DNA of 64,000 nucleotides, taken from contig JAPFBL010001929.1 in NCBI GenBank assembly GCA_026182355.1, forward strand, positions 2,348,001 to 2,412,000. The letters run 5' to 3'. This document shows, piece after piece, positions 54,035 through 64,000 of the stretch (position 1 is the first letter of the stretch; every line of letters begins with the position of its first letter). The notes under the pieces are model-generated. The model had not been told where the DNA came from and did no database searches. It saw only the letters and a program-made list of their open reading frames with translations. Source of the DNA: Hermatobates lingyangjiaoensis (lineage: Eukaryota > Arthropoda > Insecta > Hemiptera > Hermatobatidae). Both the position numbers and the translations under genes were made by a program.

Positions 54035-54419
54035 ACATTACAAGATTACTTTTATAGTTTATTTTTTTCTTTTGTTTTCCTCTTCCTTCCTTGTGACTCA
54101 TCTTTTCCTTTCAGTTCTACCATTTAGCTTGGTCTATCGTACGTAATTTTGTCTTAACATGACTCTTACAACCAGTGTTTCACGTTCTTCATTTTCTATT
54201 TGTTAATCTTTTTTCTTTTATTTTTTAATTTTTTTATAAAACGAAAATTTTTATTTATCTACCTATATTTTGCTCGAACTCCTTATTTTAATGTATTTTC
54301 AATTTCCTCTACTTCATGACCGGGCGAGCGCAGCAGCACTGGTGGCTACCTTCCTGCTCCTTACCGGTTACTACTAGGGTTCTCCAGCATGCTTACTCCT
54401 CCTCTTATTTTTTCCAATG

Positions 54420-55500
54420 AAAACGAATTTACCAACGATTAAATATAAGGAGTATGCTTATCGACTATGTATTTACTTTTCTTTCCTACAAGAAAAATAT
54501 TTTGAAGTGTGTAATGAGAAAGGAAGGAAACAAAAATTGGGAAAGTAAGGTTTAATAAAGTAGTTCAAGAAGTAATAAGTATTTGTTGTTTTATAGTAGA
54601 CAACCCTTATAATCAAAGCTATTACTTTCGTTAATAATAGGGCTGACTTGAATAAACAGTTACTACTGTTTATAGTATTTGATTGATTAAATTTAATTAA
54701 AGGGGTCTCGATAATATCTTATAATAACTCAGATCTTCATATGTGATCATTTCAGCTTGTGCCTAATTTATATCATGACCCTATATTTATATGCAAGAAT
54801 AAGGGGCTACTTGTTTACCTCTAATTATGTTGTATTTATGTTGTCTGCCATGCATTTTTAATGATTACAGTCTGACCTATGCATATTTTAAGACAACATT
54901 TACGGAGTTTGTTATAAATACCACTACACTGAAGTACCTAATAGCGTTTTTAATTAACACGTTATTAGGGAATTAAAAAAAAAACTTTTTGAGTCAATAT
55001 AACGAGAAGCATAGGCAGTGGGTGTAATGAATCATCATATGGTAAAACTGTGGCTTTTGTTAATGCACTGGAGGTTTTTTTAGGGACTATTAAAGCTTTG
55101 TTATATAGAAGACGGGGTGTTTTAATGAGTGAGAAACAGAAGTAATGTTATTAATTTCATCATTAAGGAACTCAGAGGAGAAAAAGCGTAAGTTTAACAA
55201 GACAGTTTTTCTAAAGAACGTCTGAGAATATATAAAAAGCGTAATAAGGATATGTGATAGTGCCGAAGATGGTATTGATTTTTTTACAACTCCGTATATA
55301 CATACTAAACAGTGTTATAGATGGGTAAGTTATTTGTAGAATGCTATTTTCATCTCTAATATTGAAAGTTGTTTGTTTGTTTTCCCACGTCTACACTTAT
55401 AAGGTTTTCACTTTTTAGTGCTGTTATAGAAACAGAAATTATGGCTCATTTATTATTTGGCACACAATTTAGTAATGGGTGAGCCACATTACTTGTTGAT
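54420..55500. other. Gene-free DNA
   Basis: No supported features. Confidence 0.45.
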
Positions 55501-55502
55501 TT

Positions 55503-55732
55503 TACATTAGGAGTCTTAAATTTTGCCTTACTTAAGTGTATTTAGAGGAGAGATCATTAACGAGTAGCTGACATCGTACAGCTTAGGGACCGACGATTTA
55601 ACGTCCAGAGGGACGACGTACTCAAATTTATTCACCTCTCACATGAATAAATCGAGGGCCATGTGAGCATTGAACCCCGGATCTATCAGTTCAGAGGTGA
55701 GTACGTTAACCGCTGAGATAATGTGGCCCTTC
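55503..55732 (-). mobile_element. tRNA-derived SINE, 3'-truncated
   Basis: Minus strand: AGGGCCACATTATCTCAGCGG head with A box, GGGGTTCAATGC B box, GTGAATAAATTTGAG central segment, and a GTCCC and TACGATGTCAG block. The body stops within the ACTTAAGTAAGGCAAAATTT segment. No obvious target-site duplication. Confidence 0.85.
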
Positions 55733-55739
55733 TAATACT

Positions 55740-56505
55740 GAAATTATGACAGGTTGTAAGTTAAAAAAGGATTGCAATAAGTAATATTTGACTTGAAGCA
55801 TATCTTTACAGAACTAATACACTTGCATCCACATTAGCCTAAGCCTTGTCGAAAGCTTATTATCATCAATCATTGATCTTAAAAAAAAATGGGGTCACCA
55901 AATAAAGAAAAGTAAATGTATACAAGGTGAAGGAAAAGCAAGGGTGATTTGTAAGAAAGGCTCAGCTCTAAGGGAACACCTCCCTCATTACAAGCTGAAA
56001 ATTTATTCAACTAGGGGGGACTAGCCAAGGCCCTGGACCAAAACTCAACCTTTGTCAAGTTTACAAGCCTCCAAGAGGCCTTACTAAAGCACCAAGTGCA
56101 ATTCAAACAGCATAAAGCACATATTTATTACATCAGTTCTTTCTTCAAAGAGCTTCATTCATTCCTTTCCTCCAAATGGTAATAGCCTAACATCATTTTC
56201 AAAAACAAGGAGATTTATTTTCCCAAACAATGAACAACCCAACTTGATTAGGAAATATTCATTTTTCTTTTGTTTTTTCCTTCTTGATGATATTCTTTTG
56301 TATCAGGCTCCTTATTTGTTCTGGTATTGCATTTTATTTGTTTTTCAATCTCGGATGTTTTACACTATCATCAAATCTGCATTATTACTTGACATAATGA
56401 ATCACAATTCTTTCTACTTAATATTAAAATCTTAATTTTTTTTCTTTTTTTTTTTTAATAATCAGCATTTGTTTTCTAGCGAATATTATTCAGATCATAG
56501 AACAG
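55740..56505. other. Gene-free DNA
   Basis: No supported features; T-rich run at 56430-56458. Confidence 0.45.
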
Positions 56506-56529
56506 TATGTTAGTAGAACTTATCAAATG

Positions 56530-56725
56530 ATTAAAAGGAAGGAACACGGAAAAACAACAGCAAAACATCCTTCAATATTTCGACCTCGCCATCATCAGGA
56601 GAAAAGGGAAGAAGGAGAGATTTGCTCGGCTGGCATACAGCAACTCTGCCTCTTTGAGTTGATATTTGCTAGCCAGGCAGAACCCTTCTTCATCTTCTCT
56701 TCATGATGACAAAGTTTCGAATTAG
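56530..56725. mobile_element. Foldback repeat, relative of 24330-24520
   Basis: TTTGCTCGGCTGGCATACAGCAAC with an inverted counterpart (GTTGATATTTGCTAGCC) and TCTCC-CTGATGATG words on both arms. The left arm carries a minus-strand hammerhead-like motif. Confidence 0.72.
56568..56604 (-). ncRNA. Hammerhead ribozyme-like motif
   Basis: Minus strand: TTCTCC, core CTGATGA (56592-56598), extra T, stem II GGC/GTC (one G-U), GAA, palindrome ATAT (56575-56578), T, GAAGGA pairing with TTCTCC at five of six positions including one G-U. Confidence 0.48.
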
Positions 56726-57037
56726 TTGATGATTAAATAATTTTTTATTTTTTTATTTAAATGTTGCTTTCCTGAAAAGTATCACTAAGCTCAGTGGCAT
56801 AAGTACTATCAAACATAGGCAGCACAAATAGAATCAATTTTTTTAACTGTCTGGTAGGTTACTGCAGACAAAACTTAATAGTTGGTAGTTCTAGTAATAT
56901 TTCAATATTTTTCAATTTTTAGAATTTATGGAATATTCATATTAAGAAAATATTTATTGCAAAATTTATGTTTTATAGAATCACGAAAAGAGTGGATTAA
57001 AGCAAGAACTCGTAGGGGAATAAGGTAAGATAACGAA

Positions 57038-57359
57038 AATGGGGCAGGCTAGCTCAGTGGTTACGTGCTCGCCTCTAAACTGATAGGACCGGGGTTCGAA
57101 CCCTACCTGGCCCTCGATTTATTCACGCGGGAGGTGAATAAATCTGAGCACGTCATCCCTCGGAGGACGTTAAATTCTCGGTCCCGAGCCTGTGCGATGT
57201 CAGGTACTCGTTCAAGATCCCTACTCTAAATACACTTGAGTTAGGCAAACTTGAGGACTCCCACTGTAGAATCAATCTTCATTGTGTGGTATCACAAAGG
57301 GCCAATGCTCGGTCTAAGTGTATTCCCTTGTGGGACTGCCACTGCAACCTAATCTAACC
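57038..57359 (+). mobile_element. tRNA-derived SINE, full length, perfect target-site duplication
   Basis: TAAGATAACGAA is present at 57026-57037 and 57360-57371 (12-bp perfect duplication). The body has an A box (CTAGCTCAGTGGTTACG), a B box GGTTCGAACCC at 57093-57103, the GTGAATAAATCTGAGCACGT central segment, and a 3' end in CACTGCAACCTAATCTAACC. The best reference copy in this window and the most recent by its intact duplication. Confidence 0.95.
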
Positions 57360-57374
57360 TAAGATAACGAACCT

Positions 57375-58305
57375 TTCTCAGGTTTCAATACAAAAGAAAA
57401 ACAATATATGTTCACAACATGCTACACTATAATGCTGATAAATACCACTAAGACTATAAAGCGATTTACGGTTATACAAATTAATTTGAAAAAAACAACG
57501 TTAAACAACGACTTTTAATCGGGTAATGTAAGTAAACTGGGTCACAATCTTTCTGTGCCTAATTTGGTATTAAAGATGAAAGGCTAAAGTGTGGAAGTTG
57601 AAAAAAATTATATTATATTTTTTAATTTCATCACTGTAATAGTAAGCAAACAAAAGAAACATTTTCGGACAATAAACAAAAAAAACTTGTTGGGTTTATA
57701 ATATAGTATTTTTGTATAATATTAAAAGAAATATTATGAAACACCTGCGTCACTGATTTGTGAATGTCAAAATGCAAACAAATGTCAAATGCGAATTTAA
57801 CACATTTAGTTTCTTTTCAGGTTTTGTAACCTAGGTGATCCAATACATAAAAAATATTTGGGTATAGTGTATTTAGCTATTATCATTTTGTTGTATGTAT
57901 TTTATTATTGTGACTTTTTTATACTCCTTAAATGAAATTCAGAATATGTATTACTCTCAAAGTAATTGTAATTTAAAGTGTTAACATTTTTAATTGTATA
58001 TTCAAATTACTGACAGTGTAATTCACTTACTATCAACATCCAACCATTAATAATATAATAATGAAGTAGTCCTATTGCTAAGCATTCTAAACTGAAAGAA
58101 TACAGTCTTGGAAATAAGTACATATGTTCTTGCGAGAAGGTAAAAACATCATTCGAAGGGCAGCAATTTCTTTATCAGGGAGAATCGGCATGGTATCTTG
58201 AGACTGAAGCCCCAAAAGTCATACAGAACATGTTCATAAATGTAAACTGACAAGGAAGATGTTAGTCAATGGAGCAAAAATTATTTGAAATGAAAAAGAC
58301 AACTT
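57375..58305. other. Gene-free DNA
   Basis: No supported features. Confidence 0.45.
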
Positions 58306-58311
58306 CAGATG

Positions 58312-58652
58312 AGGGTAAAAAATTAAAGAAATAGTCTCCACATATAGAAATTGAATAGTGTAAAATATAAAATAATATTTATATTTAATATATAATAATA
58401 TTTAATATATACAATGTCAACATATTGTATTCTTATATATTGACTGTGCATATATAATTTAATAGTGGGTTTAAACATTTTCTTAAACTGACACCATTAA
58501 ATATTTAGTATAAAATATTTAATAGTGTCAGTTGTACTACAGACACTCACCCTTAGTTAATGCCTGAAGAAGAACACTACGTGTTTGAAACGTGTTGTTT
58601 ATACTATTAAATTTCTGTTTGTGGAGACTATTTCTTTAGCTTTTTACCCTAC
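58312..58652. mobile_element. Foldback element, ~50-bp arms
   Basis: GGGTAAAAAATTAAAGAAAT through GTCTCCACATATAGAAATT (58313-58353) is mirrored at 58609-58650. A second inner inverted repeat (TGACACCATTAAATATTTA against TAAAATATTTAATAGTGTCA) lies at 58489-58532. The motif at 58564 sits just inside the right arm. Confidence 0.85.
58564..58597 (+). ncRNA. Hammerhead-like motif
   Basis: Core CTGAAGA (58564-58570), extra A, 6-bp stem II GAACAC/GTGTTT (one G-U) with loop TAC, GAA, then ACGTGTT. The ACGT palindrome is followed by G, which is not allowed at the cleavage site; a two-pair stem III with a GT loop would give GUU instead. No stem I. Confidence 0.38.
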
Positions 58653-58659
58653 AATGAGT

Positions 58660-59565
58660 AAATACCACATAGTAACTGGCACCATCTTAGAATTTCAGAT
58701 GAATTAATTGAAGCAAAAACTATTGAAGAAAAGTAACCAGAAATAAATATTCAAATCCCTTTTACAAGCAGGACCTAAAATTGGTGCTTAAAAGTAGACA
58801 GACTGGTAGACTGAGATTAGTCAGGTAGATGGGGAGGCTAACCATCCTGCCTTAATCTCCCAAACTATGCTTACCTGACACAAAAACAGAAAAGTCAACC
58901 TTTCAATCAATGCCCTACCATCCTTTACATATAAATATCAAGAACTCTCAACTCACTTACCATCAAAGTACTCTTACATTACACTAACCTTACCAGATGA
59001 ATGGAGTATCTCTTGAAACATGTTGATCAATAACATAGCTATTGCTTTACACAGTTTTAACAAAAAAAAAAACTTGCACGAATTGGACAAACTATGAAAG
59101 AAGTAAATCCAAGTTCAATATGACATACTGTTTTACAAGTAACATATATAATGAAAAACATTTTCTTAATTTTTTTTTATTAATTAATACATTTAATTTA
59201 ATTCAATAATACATTTGCATTTAATTTTCTTGTAACAAACTATATAAATAGACTGCAATTTCATTCTTCTGGATGATAAATTACTAAAAAAGTATTATCT
59301 GTAAACTACTATTAATTTAGATAATTAGAAAATTTTAGTCTTAATTTTATAATAAAATTAAATTAATTTAATTTTCAATTTAATTTTTATTTAGATAATT
59401 TGAAAATCCAGTGTGTAAAATTAAATTTTTTTTTAAAACAAAGGTTAAGAAAATAAACTGCTTAAGCCATCCATTTCTTAAGTAAACCTTTTCATTTGGA
59501 GGAATGATTCCCTTGTATATATTGTTTTTATGTTATTTACATTACATTAGTATTCATTCCATTAA
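58660..59565. other. Gene-free AT-rich DNA
   Basis: No supported features. Confidence 0.5.
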
Positions 59566-59569
59566 ATTT

Positions 59570-59625
59570 AATTTTTTCGATGAAAATACTATCAGAAACG
59601 GACAGATAAAGTTCAATTAACTTTA
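59570..59625 (+). mobile_element. Family A left-end fragment
   Basis: TTTTTTCGATGAAAATACTATC, CGGACAGATAAAGTTCAAT: the first 55 bases of family A, without TA tract or ribozyme region. Confidence 0.6.
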
Positions 59626-59831
59626 AATTGAATTATTATTGAACCCTATTATTATTATTACTGTTAAACTTTATATTACATGTTTTGCTTGTACTGCAAC
59701 TTGAGGATAGTCAAAGTTTGAAATCATAGAACAACTCCTACTCCAGTATAATATGTAAGACGGTATTAATAACTAATGGGGTTTATTATATTTTTTATCT
59801 ATGTATGTATATATGTAAACATATGTAAGGT

Positions 59832-59925
59832 TGAGTTGGGTTTTTGACTCTGACGAAGACCGCTTTTTACGGTTGAATAGATCTTAGTCTTATTTTCCCA
59901 TTTCTTATTGTGGTTTGATCATGTA
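59832..59925 (+). mobile_element. Family 1, single arm (solo), ribozyme damaged
   Basis: Same segment as 45190-45285. TGGG/CCCA, GACT/AGTC, the CTGACGA core (59850-59856) and stem II are kept, but an extra T between GAA and AGATCT breaks the stem III junction. Confidence 0.82.
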
Positions 59926-59939
59926 TATATGTATGTGAA

Positions 59940-62900
59940 TAGTAAATATAGGCATATTATTATTGTCCTTACTTTTAAGAGTTCGTTTTTTTTTTTGTAG
60001 TACCTAAATAGCTCACCACAAACCACGACATATAAAGGTTATAGAGAATGTAACCAAATGTTCACCATAATGTAACCAAAGTTCGCCATAATTTGATCAA
60101 ATTATACGAAACAAGACGCTGACAATGCAAAATATAATTGGATTTGGAACAACATATATTGATGTGTATAGAAGAAAATCATATCTCAATGAAAACAAGA
60201 ATGTAGTCATTAAGATTTTACATAAATCTTTGTTAATGAAATATTGATGCTTGGAACTTATGGGAAAAGTCACAAAAAGGGAAAACTAAATGCAAATCAA
60301 GCATATACTGTTCATCTTCAGATTTAAAATTTGTATCGAGATCAAAGTAACAATTCCTTATCGCAAGGGGCTTAGGGAAATCAAAGGTGAATTGCTAATG
60401 TTGTTAAATATACTGCACTATATAATGTATATTGAAATAGAATCCCTAACGGACGTTAACATTGTTAATTCTCTTTTCGTTAAACACCTTGTTAAGATGA
60501 GTATGAATCATATAATAACAGGCTGTACAATTATATAATTAATTTTCATGTTTTCCATCCTAAAAATAAACTAGTTATTTATATATAATTACTTCATATT
60601 TTAATCACTCCCAATTTTAGATACCAAAATGTGATCAGAAGTTGGATAGCCTCCTATGGAATCTATATTAATGGTAGGCAATTCTCAAACAGTAGTATTT
60701 AGCACTCCAGAGCCATCTGTGGGTCATGTTTCAAACTATAGCCTCTACATTGTCACAGCTGTAAGTCAAACTTTCCTTACATACAGCATGACATCATGAT
60801 GAAAAATTACATTGTCTATTTTGTTTAGAAAATAGACGACTGCTTGTAAGGGGTTTCCTGCCCGTGAATATGATTCAATAACGAAAAGAAGTAGGTAACA
60901 TTTAGCCAATTTAAATGATATTACCTAGTATATAAAATTAAAAACTATCATATCAGATAAGAAACTAAACCAATAGTTGAGTTTTGATTCGATGAATTAC
61001 TTGAAGTTATTATTTACTATTCTATTAGCTTAAAGGATTGAAATTATCGAGGTCATCTTACTTCTCCAGTCATCAAAAAACTGTGGAATTTATTTCATGT
61101 ATTACTAATATCACTTCAATATAAGCTGAACTACAAAATTAAAACTCTCTAGAATTAGTAGTTCAGGAGGAAAAAAAAATGTCTAAAAACATATAATGGG
61201 CAATAAAGTTGATTTCCCATGAGGGAAATATCTCCCAAAAACTAAAAGTTACAAGGGTTAGTTTTGAGTACAATATGAATAAAATAGTGTTAACAAACTC
61301 TTGGATACATACCCTGCCCCCAAACACAAACACACGCGCACTGCCAGACAATGAAAGAAACATCAATAATTGATTCAGGTGACCTCAAAACAAACAAACC
61401 CATCAAATCTCAAAAATCATTTTTTTTTTATGATTAATCACTTTGAGCAGAGTTTAAGTGGTAACAATTTCAATGTTAATTTATTTGTTTCTTAACTTCA
61501 AGAACTTAATTTTTAACTAATCAACAAAAAACTAATTAAGTGTAAATATTATATAAAATCATTTTACTAGATTTTTATTACTATATTGAATTCCAAATAT
61601 TGTGACCGAATCCTTCATTTTTTGTAAAAATAATGACAGATAACTTTTTCAAAACTAAATGTTTTGGGGAAATGTAAATAAATTTTTCTGTGATAAAATA
61701 GTAAACTTTCAAGTTGCATCAATTTTATAAAATTTACTTATATAAAGTAAATTTATTTTATTGAAGTTTAATATATTAATATCTTAAAGTATTATTATTT
61801 CAATAGGTAACTGATTATTGATTAATATTCTAATTTTAGCCAAATTTGAATATTAACCATGATTTCATGGTTTGGTTCCAGCTTCAAACGAGCCTAACAA
61901 CCTGAGTTTTAGTTTAAGCTCTAAAAATATCTAAGAAATATAGACAAAACATTAACATGAAGGCATTTTTTTGAAAATTATTTGGAGCTGGACCAAACGA
62001 TACATTTTAATAATATTGAAGTAAAGAAATTCATGGAGTGACTGCATTAGGAACAAACTGGTTATCCTTTTATTAGATGGATAACCTAACTTAATAACAA
62101 AACTATTTTTAAAGCCCTCTTCATTGATGAATGCAAAATAGCAAATTAAAAATCTTAACACTTCTCTTCCCCTTGAGGGTTTAAAAGAATATAAAATATC
62201 AACTATATAGAATAATCTGAAGACTGAGAAACAATAATGATTGTTTTGATAAAAATAAATCATGTTTTTTACGCATTACGATACTAAGGAATGTATTCTG
62301 ACAAATAGCAGCAACAGTGAACAACATGACTGAAACAACACATCCATCCACATAGAGACATCAACAGAGTATCCAAAATAGAATTCACTGGTCATCGAAT
62401 CTTCCAACTTCTTCAAAATATCAATTTATTCATGATTGATATATTTTAACTAGAGTAAAGTACAAACAACTGGATGGTATTATAAGTTTCTTAAATTTTT
62501 TGTTAAAAATACTTTTTTATGTATTTAATACAATTAAATAACAACAAATTTAATGGTTTTTTAAAAAGATATACCACGAATTTTCTGAACAATATATATA
62601 AGTAAAAGTTGATTTTTTTATGATTACAAAAAAATTGCTTTCACTAAGTTCTCGAATTACCTTGAAGAATTTTAATGCATATTGATTTTTTACTATAATT
62701 ACATCCTTTAACATATTTTCAATCCATTCTTTAATTTTTTTTATTGTAAATGTCAAAAAAATTTTCAAATTTCAAATATGTCACACTAAATAAGTTACAA
62801 AATTTAATTTATGATACTTTATTTGTGTTGGAAATAAATATTTTCTATTATAAAAATAATATTTTTGTTTTAATTATTAAAACATAAATATGAAGGCAAC

Positions 62901-63330
62901 CGTAGTTACAGAATGTATCCAATGCATTCTGTTGGTAAGATTGGAAACTTCAAATTCTAATTCTGCCTTATATTTGAGAAACTGAAAAATTATACTTCGT
63001 TATCATAGAAATAAGTTTATATAACCACCGATTCCAAAACATTCAGTTAAAACAATAATTAATCACTGAATATTTAGATATTGAATGATAATAACATTAG
63101 CATTGGCACAGTAAACTACCTACATTCAAATAACTAATTTGTTTGAAGATTTAAATAAATTATTTTTTTATAGAAATATGTATTTGAATAGTGATAGATA
63201 GAATTTGCAGTTTTGAAAAGAAGAATAACAAATTAATATCTCATTTGATTCTCTTCTCAACATTTGTAGCGAATATTTATTTATTGAAATATGTTTTCCC
63301 TTGATGAAATGTTTTCCTTAGGAACATCTA
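59940..63330. other. Gene-free AT-rich DNA
   Basis: The longest stretch without an identifiable element. Frames such as 60290-60538 and 61952-62263 are low-complexity by-products without motifs. A host intron or intergenic DNA is possible. Confidence 0.5.
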
Positions 63331-63334
63331 AATC

Positions 63335-63729
63335 ATGATGGTTAGAGATATATTTAATTTTAATTGTGGAAGTATATATATCCATTTCTACCAAACAGTA
63401 AAACAGCACAACATCCCACAAAATTACATTCTGGTGTCACTCGATATAACATCGTTGTTCACACACGTTCCCTTACAAATAGTATATGACATAATAAATG
63501 AAAACTGGGAGACTTTAGTAAACACACGCCACTAACAAAATCAGATTTTATACGGTTACTAGATCTATGCATGAAAAAGGGGTATTTTCAGTATAAGGAT
63601 AAAACCTACGAAATGATTGATGGAGTTGCCATGGGCAGTCCAATAGCACCCATATTAGCAGACCTAGTCATGAATAGAACTCTAGACCATGCTTTCTTAA
63701 ACTGCCTTTATAACAACCGTTCAAGCTAG
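63335..63729 (+). pseudogene. Penelope-like reverse transcriptase fragment (palm)
   Basis: Frame 1 (63335-63535) contains YILVSLDITSLFTHVPLQIV, motif A with the catalytic Asp of the SLD(I/V)xSLFTxVP signature of PLE reverse transcriptases. Frame 2 continues from about 63531: DFIRLLDLCMKKGYFQYKDK, then YEMIDGVAMGSPIAPILADL, the motif B segment, ending at a stop at 63727-63729. A shift of one frame at about 63530 separates them. The YxDD catalytic box that should follow is missing. Beyond 63730 scattered frames (IQFTIVNKKDTTNS) resemble the downstream part. The element runs towards the right edge of the window. Confidence 0.88.
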
Positions 63730-64000
63730 ATACATACCTAAAGACCCATCCATCCAATAACACGAAATATTAACAAAGTACATGTCAACATACAGTTCAC
63801 TATAGTAAATAAAAAGGATACAACAAACTCCCTCATTTCCAGACTATGCTCATCGAATCAATAATTTCGCAGTTTTATTTGTATCCATATAGCGTATATA
63901 TGGTGGAAAAATTCTATACAAATTGAAAATATAGATTCACCCTCAATTTATAACTCCACCATCCATGATCCACCAATTAAATTAACTTTGCCATAGCCTA
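63730..64000 (+). other. Probable continuation of the PLE relic
   Basis: IQFTIVNKKDTTNS-like residues around 63800 fit the region after the YxDD box, with no continuous frame; the rest to the window edge is unassigned. Confidence 0.4.

Larger units (their letters stand above)
52140..54360. mobile_element. PLE-derived nest with inverted outer repeats
   Basis: ACAGTGCTGCTGCGCGTGCC plus GGTCATGAAGTAG (52253-52286) recurs inverted as CTACTTCATGACCGGGCGAGCG and CAGCAGCACTGG (54309-54343). Inside are a family A-like arm, a 518-bp Helitron, two endonuclease tail fragments in opposite orientation and a reverse-transcriptase trace. The inner and outer symmetry suggests two PLE insertions facing each other. 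Confidence 0.68.

Noticed and set aside
57041..57115. Functional tRNA gene
   Set aside because: A and B boxes belong to a SINE head: it is followed by the SINE body and flanked by target-site duplications, and a cloverleaf acceptor stem cannot be closed.
60290..62768. Small genes among the frames of 60-63 kb
   Set aside because: All are short, rich in Ile, Lys, Phe and Asn as expected from A/T-rich random sequence, with no motif.

Overview
This window looks like non-genic DNA from a large, AT-rich animal genome, most likely an invertebrate; I cannot name the taxon. There is no operon-like gene packing, no rRNA or functional tRNA gene, no CRISPR array and no convincing host exon. What can be read is mobile DNA: fragments of Penelope-like elements (PLEs: reverse transcriptase plus GIY-YIG endonuclease), one protein-coding Helitron and two non-autonomous ones, a tRNA-derived SINE family, a hAT-like terminus, many foldback repeats, and long (TA)n tracts.

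Layout. 1-5 kb: AT-rich DNA with a GC-richer interspersed repeat and a nested inverted repeat. 5.2-14.9 kb: a tandem duplication of a roughly 3.2 kb unit. Its first copy (5198-11564) is interrupted by a 3.1 kb Helitron (5718-8817, minus strand) that carries a decayed Pif1-type helicase; its second copy (11565-14738) keeps the empty insertion site. 15-29 kb: a PLE endonuclease fragment, a degenerate tandem array, SINEs, foldbacks, and an inverted pair of PLE GIY-YIG endonuclease remnants (28347-29305). 29-43 kb: two PLE reverse-transcriptase remnants in opposite orientations, palindromic repeats beside TA tracts, a 21-bp minisatellite and a hAT-like end. 43-49 kb: a CpG-rich island with a 111-bp internal repeat, a 1.5 kb non-autonomous Helitron and more palindromes. 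49-55 kb: a PLE-derived nest with outer inverted repeats that has taken in a 518-bp Helitron with clean ends. 55-64 kb: SINEs (one with a perfect 12-bp target-site duplication), a foldback, long AT-rich gene-free DNA, and at the right edge a frameshifted PLE reverse transcriptase.

The strongest new signal is a set of at least 17 short motifs, in about ten unrelated repeat families, that fit one hammerhead-ribozyme plan: stem I, a CTGANGA core, one extra base, a stem II hairpin, GAA, a short palindrome that can form stem III (ATAT, ACGT, AGCT, AATT or AGATCT), one H base, then the other half of stem I. Stem I differs between families but pairs within each. Hammerhead ribozymes are known from PLE terminal repeats, so the families are probably PLE terminal-repeat derivatives. 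The constant extra base after the core and the self-complementary stem III are what deserve testing. All coding remnants are broken; nothing here appears able to move without proteins supplied elsewhere.
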